This document shows, piece by piece, positions 56,111 through 64,000 of a DNA stretch of 64,000 nucleotides; the first letter of the stretch is position 1, and every line of letters begins with the position of its first letter. The position numbers were made by a program, and so were the translations under genes. Source of the stretch: Podospora pseudoanserina (Eukaryota; Ascomycota; Sordariomycetes; Sordariales; Podosporaceae). The stretch is from positions 2,232,001 to 2,296,000 of the forward strand of contig NC_085920.1 in the NCBI RefSeq assembly GCF_035222485.1, written 5' to 3'. A model generated the notes under the pieces. The model ran no database searches, was not told where the DNA came from, and was given only the letters and a program-made list of their open reading frames with translations.

Positions 56111-57111
56111 TTTGGACGGGTGGGAGTGGATTGGCGTTTCTTGTGATTCTCTTTGATGTCAAGGTACGAGTGAGTGTTGATGACTTATATAGTCACTTTC
56201 CAAATTGTCGCTCTGCGCCTTCTCCCATCTCCATGAAGACCTGCGCCCTTCAATGACATGCTCTAGTGGAGTTACAGAGTACCTTGTGCACTTCTCAGAG
56301 CCTCATGGGCATGGAAGTTTCCATGATCCTAAACACCTGCCGTTCGAAGGTAGGAAGGATCCATAGGAGCCGATATTCAATGCCTGCTATCGATATTAAC
56401 CCCAAGTCTGTTTACTATCGACCCATACAGGTGAGGGGAAGCGGAGTTGTTGGAAGTTGATAGCTCCTGATAACGATAAAATCTGTACCTAGGGTGACTG
56501 TCACCTGAGTCTGCTGACCGTTTCAGCAGCGCCCACTTGTGCGACACCCCTGGAAAGACGTGGCAGGGAAGTGCAGATGAGATCCACATTGAAAGCGGTA
56601 CAGCCAATCGAAGGGCTCGGCTCCGATTGAACCGCTCCAGGCCCGCTCCAGGATGCTCCGTGCCTCTCCACAGCGACATCATCGCCTGGGGAGCGTTGGA
56701 CGGCTGAAGGCCGATTGCGCCAGACAGACACACAGGAGAGTTCCCTCTTTCAACACTGCCATGTTCAACATGAGGCTTTATTGACTGATGAACACCAGTG
56801 CCTTTTTTGGACATTGATGACAGGTACCTGCTGGGACGACCTGTGAAAGAGCATTAGCTTCCCACCAGTCTGGAAGCTCTGCATTGGCGTTGATCTAAAC
56901 TCTGCCAGGGTAGTGGTTGAGTCTTTCGTGGGGTTGGTCTGACGCCCTTGTCGCCTGCCGGCTCAGCATCCGCCGATCTCAACAGCTTCCATCTCAACAC
57001 GCACCACAGCTTCGCAAGCTTCTTCCATCGCATTGTTGCAACAGTCCCAGTTGGCATCAAATCTCTGAGTTTCTACTTCATCACGGCCCGAGCTGGCCTA
57101 CCTCCGCCATC
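56111..57111. other. 1-kb divergent promoter region
   Basis: Between the aminotransferase (minus) and the ABC transporter (plus). TACCTAGG lies at 56486-56493. Nothing coding is supported. Confidence 0.4.
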
Positions 57112-60100
57112 ATGGCATCCAAAATACCACGGGCGCTAGCCTTGCTGCTATCGCTGTCATGCGCTGTCTCGGCCGCCAGCAACTACTCGTCCATCGACAT
57201 GCTGCGAGTCCAGGCAGCACTGATGGAGGGACGTCCAAAAGACTGTCCACCATGGTAGGTTTTCGGTCTCAAATGGATTTCCCAATCTCATCATGTCCAG
57301 AATGCTTACGACCTGTCTTCTTGAACAGCTTCAACTGCAACCTCCCAGCCCATTCGTGCGGTCAGTTCGCTCCTTGTAGTGAATACAGCGGCAAATGCAA
57401 TTGCCCTGATGGCTTTGGCGGTGACAATTGTCTTGAACCATGTATGCGCCCCTTCATATCACAACTATTTACGCAATGGCTGTACTCACACCATGTGCTC
57501 CACAGTATGCGGCTCTCTCTCCAGAGGACCTGATCGACCGAAACGGGAGGGCAAGTCCTGCCAGTGCGATGATGGATGGACCGGCATCAACTGCAATGTG
57601 TGCACCAACGATAGAGCCTGCGACGCCATGACCGAGACTGGTGATGGTGGTGTTTGTTATACCGGCGGTGAGATTGTGAAGGAGAACTTCCAGATGTGTG
57701 ATGTTACCAACAAGGCTATTCGTAGCCTGTTGGGCGCCCAGATTCCCCAGGTCACCTTCAACTGCAAAAAGGAGACGAAGCTGTGTGATTTCCAATGTGA
57801 GTCTGATGTGGCACCTCGTACTTTAAATGCTTGAGCTGACACTTTTACAGTTTGGGTTGATCAGAAGGAGTCTTTCATGTGCCATCTCGAAGAATGCGAT
57901 TCGACCGCCGACTATGACCTCTCAGGAACGAAGAACTCGACTTCCTACAAGTGCGAAAAGATCAAGTGCGAGTGTATCCCCGACCGTATGCTCTGTGGCG
58001 AGAATGGCTCTGTGGACATCAGCGATTTCCTGGTCAACTTGATCAAGGGCCCTGCCAAGTTCGAGTGTGTGCAACGACCGGGCGAGGACAAGAAGTGCTC
58101 TTTCCAAGAGCCCGAGATGAACAACCTGATCAGCGATATTTTTGGTGACTCGAGCATTCTTCTCAGCTGCGGCGCCGGCGAATGTCTCTACCACACAGAA
58201 GTCCCCGGTTATGCCCCCCAGGTCCCCAAGATCAACACGCCATTGATTGCTGGAGTCATTGCAGGATGCGCACTCTTCTTGGTGGGTGTCATTCTCCTGA
58301 CATGGTACTTGTCCAGAAGGCAGTTCAAGTATGGGCCTATCCATCTGGACGATTCAGATGACGAAGCCATCAAGCTCATGGCAGACCACAAGCCGGCCTC
58401 CCTTTACTTCCAGAACGTGTTCTACAACCTGAACGGAAAGCATATTCTTTCGGGCATCCAGGGCATGGCTCATCCCGGAGAGATCACGGCGATCATGGGA
58501 GCTTCGGGTGCTGGAAAGACCACCTTTTTGGACATCTTGGCCCGCAAGAACAAGCGTGGCCAGGTTTCTGGTGACTTTTATGTCAATGGTGAAAAGGTCA
58601 GCGATGTGGACTACAAGAACGCTGTGGGATTTGTTGATCAGGAAGATACCATGTTGCCCACTCTCACGGTTCACGAGACCATCATGACCAGCGCACTTCT
58701 TCGCCTGCCAAGGGACATGGGAAGGGCCGCAAAGGAACAGAGAGTCGTCGAGGTCGAAAAGCAGTTGGGTATTCACCACATTCGAGACTCGTTGATCGGT
58801 TCCGAGGAGGGCAAGGGTCGGGGTATTTCGGGCGGAGAGAAGCGCCGTGTCAGCATTGCCTGCGAGTTGGTCACCAGCCCGTCCATCCTCTTCCTCGATG
58901 AGCCTACCAGTGGTCTTGACGCTTACAACGCCTACAACGTCATCGAATGTTTGGTCACATTGGCAAAGACGTACAAGCGGACAGTCATCTTCACGATCCA
59001 CCAGCCTAGGTCCAACATCGTTGCCCTGTTTGACCGCCTCATTCTGCTCGCTCAAGGCAAGACCGTCTACTCTGGACCCCTGCACCTGTGCCAGGAGTAC
59101 TTCGATCAGATCGGTTACAGCTGCCCTCCCGGTTTCAACATCGCCGACTATTTGGTTGACCTGACGATGCATGCTTCCTCCACCACTTCCTACGACGACG
59201 GTGCCCTGTCTACTGATGGTGGTAGCATCGGCCCCAGTAGCACCCGGGCTGTCAAATCGGTCGCTAGTATCTCTGGTAACAGTGTTGGTGACGAGAGTAC
59301 AGTTACGGCTGGCTCATCACGTCCCAGAGGCCCGCGTCGGGATTCCGTAAGGTTGAGGCAGGAGCGGGAGCTCTACACTCGGCGCAAGCAAGCAGCTGAT
59401 ACAGCTGCTTTTTCGGACGCCAGGGACGAGATTGGAGCGTACAAGGTTCAACGCCAGGCACCCGGCCAACAACCAACCCCAATCGCGGAAGATCCTGATG
59501 ATTTACCTCCTCCCGCCACCACTGGAACCGATCTTGACATTCTCGTTCACTCTTATATCCAGTCAGATATCGCTGGCAATACGCATGACCAAATCGAGCA
59601 GGCTGTTGCGGCAGCGACTGCCAGCAACGGCCAAAACGCCAATGGGTATGTGGCAGATGGACCCAACATCAACCTTGGTGCGATGGGCAGAGGATATACT
59701 CGCATCGGATATTGGCGACAGTTTGTTCTTTTGTCCCAGCGTACCTGGAGAAACCTCTACCGGAACCCCATGTTGATGTTGACCCACTACGCCATCGCCA
59801 TCCTCCTCGCCGTTTTCGCTGGCTATCTGTTCTACGGCCTGACGATGGATATTGCTGGCTTCCAAAACAGACTTGGTCTTTTCTTCTTCGTCCTCGCCCT
59901 GTTCGGCTTCAGCACCCTGACCAGCTTGTCCGTGTTCTCCCAGGAGCGGCTTCTCTTCGTCCGTGAGAGAGCAAATGGATACTATTCACCCATCACCTAC
60001 TTTGCGGCCAAGGTTCTTTTCGACATCATCCCTCTCAGAATTATCCCACCAATCCTGCTAGGTGCGATTGTCTACCCAATGACTGGCCTCGTTGCCGAGC

Positions 60101-60540
60101 CAGCCAAGTTTTTGGTGTTCATGCTGGTCCTGGTACTTTTCAACTTTGCTGCAGCAGGCATTTGTCTGTTCATCGGCATTGTCTGCAAGGACCATGGCGT
60201 TGCGAACCTGATTGGCAGCTTGGTCATGTTGTTCAGCTTGCTTTTTGCTGGTCTGCTGCTGAATCACAACGCAATTCCACCAGCAGCTCTCTGGCTCCAG
60301 TGGCTGTCAATCTTCCACTATGGCTTCGAGGCGCTGATCGTGAACGAGGTCGCTGGGCTCACTCTTATCGACCACAAGATTGGTATCGATATTACAGTGC
60401 CTGGTGCCGCCATTCTCAGCTCGTTCGGTTTCGATAACCTGGCCATGTGGATGGACATCATCAATCTTGGTGTATTTGGTGTTGTGTTCATCATTCTGGC
60501 TTACGCCGCTATGCATCTTCTTTTGGTCGAGAGGAGATAG
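57112..60540 (+). CDS. adp1: ABCG-family transporter with EGF-like ectodomain (Adp1-type)
   Basis: Exons 57112-57254, 57329-57441, 57506-57796 and 57851-60540 give 1078 residues. A signal peptide ([15 protein letters not shown]) leads into a cysteine-rich lumenal region with EGF-like spacing ([35 protein letters not shown]). One helix lies at about 313-337. The nucleotide-binding domain has Walker [10 protein letters not shown] at 399-407, signature ISGGEKRR at 508-515 and Walker [13 protein letters not shown] at 528-539. A Ser/Arg-rich linker follows, then an ABC2 membrane domain with six helices ([20 protein letters not shown] onward). Helix-EGF-NBD-TMD order is that of yeast Adp1, a putative vacuolar or endomembrane transporter of unknown substrate. 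All junctions keep phase and rebuild the cysteine spacing. Confidence 0.92.
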
Positions 60541-61132
60541 TCGTGGGCGGCAGGCGGAGATGATGTTCCTTGCAGGCTTCGTCTGTTACTAAATCTTCAA
60601 GAGGCGTCTTGCTTCCGGGAGTTGGTGAGGTAGAGAGTGGTTTTTGTTTTGCGTTGTTGCTGCATGTTTTTTCTTGGATTACTTGAACACATATCATGTA
60701 CCACTGGCAGTATTGTACACGACGGACGGACGATGAGGGAGCAAAGGATGGGATGGGAATCAGGGGCAATCGGCGTTCTGACAGGCGTATAGTCATTTTG
60801 AATTTGATCAGCGAAATATGTAGAGTAGGAGAAACATTATGTGATTTCTTTCTTTCTTCCCTTCTTTTTGTACATATCCCTGTTCTTCTTCTTCTCTGTA
60901 GAAGCTAAACAGAGTGTCTACAATATTGTAAATAGCTCTTTTCAGTGGCCGGTTAAACATTGGCTCTTTCAAAACAAATTCTATTTGTACACGCCTACTT
61001 TCACCTAGGCTTTGATACATGATGTAACTAATGTAGTCTCATCGGTTTGCCGCAACAAACAGGCATCCCCACCTGCTTAAGACAGCTTCATCTCTCTCAT
61101 TGTGCTCTCGAAACTCCCGGATCGCTCATTTA
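60541..61132. other. convergent 3' region
   Basis: 3' UTRs of the ABC transporter and the mitoribosomal gene. TTTCTTTCTTTCTTCCC lies near 60847. Nothing coding is supported. Confidence 0.4.
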
Positions 61133-62080
61133 CTAAGCATCGATAACCAGCTTGCCACCCGAAAGCTCCTCGGCCACCAACTTCCTCCTGACCGCCGCCT
61201 GGGTCGCCGCCCTGGTAGAATCAGACAATCCAGAGGCCATACCTGAAATTTGCGCCTGTCTCGTGGCCACGCTGATCGGCGGGCCAGAAGCCTCCCAAAT
61301 GTTCTTAGCGGCGCTGCTAATCCTGTTCTTGAACGTATCCTCCTTGAACAGCTCCTCGACCCTCTCCTCCAGCTGCTTCTCCGTCACGATGAAGCTCTGT
61401 GCGGCAACAAACAGCTGAGCAAGGGCGTCTTTCCTCTCTTCTGACTTTTGCGCAGCCAACTGTTCAGTCTTTTGCCTGGCCTCTTCGGCCCTCTCGAACC
61501 GGAGTGGACTAGGCTCGACCTGGACCTTCAGGGCGGTGGACGCCTTGACTGTCGACCGGGTGAGGATTTCGTCCTCGCGCTCGGGCTTGTTGGCGCAGGC
61601 GATGTTGAATCCGACCTTGTACCGGGAGCGTTCGAGGATTCTCCTGTCGTGGGTGGTCTTACGGCGGTAGAGGCTAAGGGTGCCTGCTGCGAGGTTCTTG
61701 CGGCGGATGGCGGCTGCTTTGCGGTGGGCGGCTTCGGCGGCGGATTTGGGGGGGAGGCCGGCGGCTTCGGATTTGGAGAGGGGGGTGGCGGCTTTGATGA
61801 AGGCGGATGTGGCTTTGCGGCGGCCGCCGCGGGTGGGGAAGAGGTTGCGGGGTTTGGGGAGGTGGCCTTTGACGGGGGGGGGTTTGACTTCGGAGGATTG
61901 GGGGGGTTCGGGGATGGTGATGAACTTGGGGGAGTCGGGGGGGAAGAATTGTTGGAGGTAGGAGGGGGTTGTCGAGAGGGAGCGAGAGAGCTGCCGGGAT
62001 ACTGGTCTGGGGGTGAGGCGGCAGTTGGTGAGGGCGGCTTCGAGGCCGGTGAGGGCCGGTCGTGGAAGCGATGGAGGCAT
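61133..62080 (-). CDS. pet123: mitochondrial small-subunit ribosomal protein, PET123/mS26-like
   Basis: A single 315-residue exon. The first 40 residues (RPALTGLEAALTNCRLTPRP, SRQLSRSLSTTPS) are Arg/Ser/Leu-rich and acid-free, a mitochondrial presequence. A basic region (NLFPTRGGRRKATSAFIKAA, TLSLYRRKTTHDRRILERSR) precedes long charged helices (AEEARQKTEQLAAQKSEERK). Length, basic core and helical C-terminus match fungal Pet123/mS26 of the 37S subunit. The call rests on overall resemblance rather than a catalytic motif. The gene is head to head with NOG2. A GC-skewed antisense frame of 252 codons is an artefact. Confidence 0.65.
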   Translation of the reverse strand: MPPSLPRPALTGLEAALTNCRLTPRPVSRQLSRSLSTTPSYLQQFFPPDSPKFITIPEPPQSSEVKPPPVKGHLPKPRNLFPTRGGRRKATSAFIKAATPLSKSEAAGLPPKSAAEAAHRKAAAIRRKNLAAGTLSLYRRKTTHDRRILERSRYKVGFNIACANKPEREDEILTRSTVKASTALKVQVEPSPLRFERAEEARQKTEQLAAQKSEERKDALAQLFVAAQSFIVTEKQLEERVEELFKEDTFKNRISSAAKNIWEASGPPISVATRQAQISGMASGLSDSTRAATQAAVRRKLVAEELSGGKLVIDA

Positions 62081-62541
62081 GTTGTTTGTGGTATGGGGGG
62101 AGCTTCTGTCTGGAGAGACAGGAGTTCGGGCTGGCTTCCTGGACTACTGGGGGATTGTCGACGACGGCGAGGTGCGAGTGGTGGTGATTCGACTTGGAAA
62201 TTCTGAAGCTTGCTGGGGCCGGCTGATTGATAGACGCTAAGCCGGTTTGGGAGTAAGGGCGGTTGAGCATTGGGGGTTCTGCCGCGGCTGACCGCTCTTT
62301 TTTCAGAGACTTTTGGAGCTCCACCCCTCCAAAACTTTCCCATTTACTTTGCGCGACTGTTGCTCTTTTGCACCCTTTCCAACTTTTCTCTCCTCGTCTT
62401 CCACATTCACTTTCCCCCGTGGAAGACCGCAAAACATCAATTTTCAATCCCTCAGATCCTTTCTCGCGGGCGAGGTTCTTGTTTTGCCTTTTCTTTTTCT
62501 TGTCTCCTGGTTTCAGCTTGGCGTTTTAGCATTCCACCAAG
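62081..62541. other. 461-bp divergent promoter shared by PET123-like gene and NOG2
   Basis: No coding frame is supported. The NOG2 side is T/C-rich (TTTTCTTTTTCTTGTCTCC near 62489). Confidence 0.45.
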
Positions 62542-64000
62542 ATGGGAACTGGTACGTCGCAGCATTCGTCGATATCGCAATTGACGTCGCCCTCTAACTC
62601 TTCATCACAGGGAAGAAGGAAAAGTCCCGCATGGAGCGGCAGGGCAAGCCCACAGGCGACCCCAAGGTGAAGGGTGAAAACTTCTACCGCTCCGCCAAAA
62701 AGATCAAGACCCTCAATGTCCTCAAGGAGGGCAAGGCGATTCGCAACAAGGATGGCAAGATCGTCAAGGCTGCCTCTTTCCAGAGCAGAGAGCGCCCCAA
62801 GGCTGTCATCGAGCCAAACCGAAGATGGTTCAGCAACACCAGAGTCATTTCCCAGGACACACTCACATCGTTCCGGGAGGCTGTGGAGGAGAACCAGAAG
62901 GACCCATACTCAGTACTGCTCAAGAGCAACAAGCTTCCCATGAGCTTGATTCGTGATGACGGACCCAAGCTCGAGGATGGGTTGAAGAAGCATCAAGCCA
63001 AGATGACAATCGAGAGTGCGCCCTTCTCAGAGACCTTTGGACCCAAGGCGCAAAGGAAACGTCCCAAGCTGAGCTTCGCCACTGTTGACGAACTGGCGGG
63101 CCACACCGAGTCGAGCTTCGATCAGTACACCGCGAGGCAGGAACAGATCAAGCTGCTCAGCGGTACTTCTGGCACGGCTGAGGTGGAGAACAAGGAAAGT
63201 GTCTACCCGGAGATTGACTTCAGTGTCTCAACGGCCAAGGAAGCCATCTTCTTCAAGGGTCAATCCAAGCGCATCTGGAACGAGCTCTGTAAGCATACAC
63301 GCACTTACGTTGGAGGTCAGTATTGTTCTAACCTATTCTCACAGACAAGGTGATTGACTCTTCCGACGTCATCCTCCACGTTCTCGACGCCCGTGATCCT
63401 GTCGGCACAAGATGTCGCCACGTGGAGAAGTATCTTTCTACAGAAGCTCCGCACAAGCATCTCATCTTCGTTCTGAACAAGATCGATTTGGTTCCATCCA
63501 GCACAGCCGTAAGTACAACCATTTTGTATTGTATCACATCACACATTCTTGGTACTCCTCGATTTTTATTGGGAGTACCCCAGGGGTTTTGTCAGGATGC
63601 TTCCGCACATTCATGTGCCACTGCAATGGAAGTTGTGCGTTACATCCCTGGGAGATCGATATCCACCTCCAACTTCTCTGGCCTGGTCATCAGGTCGGGG
63701 ATTGTCAGACTCCGTCTTGGGGTTTTGGCGCCGGATACCGGACGTGTTTCATACGAGTTGAAAACCGCCGCGCCCCTCACTGGGTAATTTTGTTGCGGTT
63801 TTCTTAGTGATGTTTCATACATTTCTCTCCATCATACATCTGCATTTGAAATTGTTGCTTCCAAGACGGACGCTAACAGGTTTTCAGGCTGCTTGGATCC
63901 GTGTGCTTCAAAAGGATCGCCCCACCTGCGCCATGAGATCAAGCATGAAGAACCCGTTCGGTCGTGGTTCTCTGATCGATCTTCTCCGCCAATTTAGCAT
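62542..64000 (+). CDS. nog2: nucleolar/nuclear GTP-binding protein Nog2 (partial, runs off right edge)
   Basis: Exons 62542-62551 (only MGT plus one base), 62611-63288, 63345-63508 and 63888-64000 (continuing) give the first 321 residues. The N-terminal NGP1NT region is clear ([40 protein letters not shown]). The circularly permuted GTPase domain begins with [22 protein letters not shown]4 LNKIDLVP, then [10 protein letters not shown] and the [10 protein letters not shown] block. Walker A lies beyond the window. Nog2 is a placeholder GTPase in late nuclear 60S maturation. The third intron (63509-63887) is 379 nt, against 59 and 56 nt for the other two, and holds a probable H/ACA snoRNA. Confidence 0.93.
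63578..63824 (+). ncRNA. intron-hosted H/ACA snoRNA, probable snR191 homologue
   Basis: Lies in the third NOG2 intron. First hairpin: lower stem CCCAGGG (63579-63585) with CCCTGGG (63646-63652), upper stem CTTCC/GGAAG, guide parts GTCA (63591-63594) and GTTAC (63639-63643). Exactly 14 nt separate the GTTAC start from AGATCGA (63653-63659), a near-consensus box H. Second hairpin: upper stem GAAAACCGC (63760-63768) with GCGGTTTTC (63795-63803), guide parts GAGT (63755-63758) and TAGTGAT (63805-63811), again 14 nt before ACA (63819-63821). The first pocket fits GUAAC-UA-UGAC and the second ACUA-UG-ACUC. These are the overlapping sites of yeast 25S U2258 and U2260 in helix 69, which yeast snR191 guides from the NOG2 intron. 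The lower stem of the second hairpin is not resolved by eye. Confidence 0.75.

Noticed and set aside
58354-59172. 272-codon minus-strand frame
   Set aside because: Antisense to the ABC transporter nucleotide-binding domain, with no independent motif.
61448-62206. 252-codon plus-strand frame, very Gly-rich
   Set aside because: Antisense to the PET123-like gene; the glycine runs are the reverse of proline/alanine codons.
63551-63579. Perfect hairpin GGTACTCC/GGAGTACC just upstream of the snoRNA
   Set aside because: Not counted as part of the H/ACA core because it lies outside the first guide hairpin and overlaps its lower stem by one base; it may instead help processing or intron folding.

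Overview
The window is nuclear DNA of a filamentous ascomycete, most likely a Sordariomycete and probably Sordariales. Genes are compact. Most are broken by one to four spliceosomal introns of about 50-100 nt with GT/AG ends and CTGAC/CTAAC branch points, and intergenic regions run from 60 bp to 2.6 kb. The core gene set is typically fungal: LYS12, MEF1, MRPS8, a PET123-like protein, NOG2 and YAE1. I saw no transposon, CRISPR array, tRNA or rRNA gene.

Layout. 0-6.1 kb: the 3' end of an unknown gene, two J-domain chaperone genes facing tail to tail (an ERJ5-type ER protein and a small second one), then a Gln-rich orphan. 6.1-13.6 kb: a same-strand tandem family of small secreted proteins with three intact and three broken copies, surrounded by gene-poor DNA. 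14.8-20.7 kb: a CorA-like membrane protein, a DUF84/PRRC1-like protein, a secreted copper-only superoxide dismutase and an RraA-like protein. 20.7-23.3 kb is gene-poor. 23.3-43.9 kb: housekeeping genes (a PPxY-motif membrane protein, mEF-G1, homoisocitrate dehydrogenase, a proline/threonine-rich protein, bS8m, a proline-rich protein, an MCH-type transporter, a WrbA-type quinone reductase, Yae1). 44-56 kb: mostly minus-strand genes (amidase, DUF3433 membrane protein, GPI-type aspartyl protease, small cysteine-rich secreted protein, class I/II aminotransferase). 57-64 kb: an Adp1-type ABCG transporter, a PET123-like mitoribosomal protein, and NOG2, which runs off the right edge.

Functional links. 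Ribosome work recurs: two mitoribosomal proteins, mitochondrial EF-G, Yae1 (Fe-S loading of Rli1) and Nog2 (60S assembly). The mitoribosomal gene and NOG2 share a 461-bp divergent promoter. Surface and secreted proteins form a second theme: the tandem family, the Cu-only SOD, the aspartyl protease and the cysteine-rich peptide.

The most notable observation is inside NOG2. Its third intron is 379 nt, against 56-59 nt for the other two. It holds what reads as an H/ACA snoRNA whose two guide pockets match the helix-69 pseudouridine sites of 25S rRNA, as in yeast snR191, also hosted by NOG2. Also notable are a splice-dependent CaaX (CVIL) tail on the quinone reductase, the decaying secreted-protein array, and the loss of zinc ligands in the SOD. 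Gene models were spliced by eye. Exon phases were checked arithmetically, but no database search was possible.
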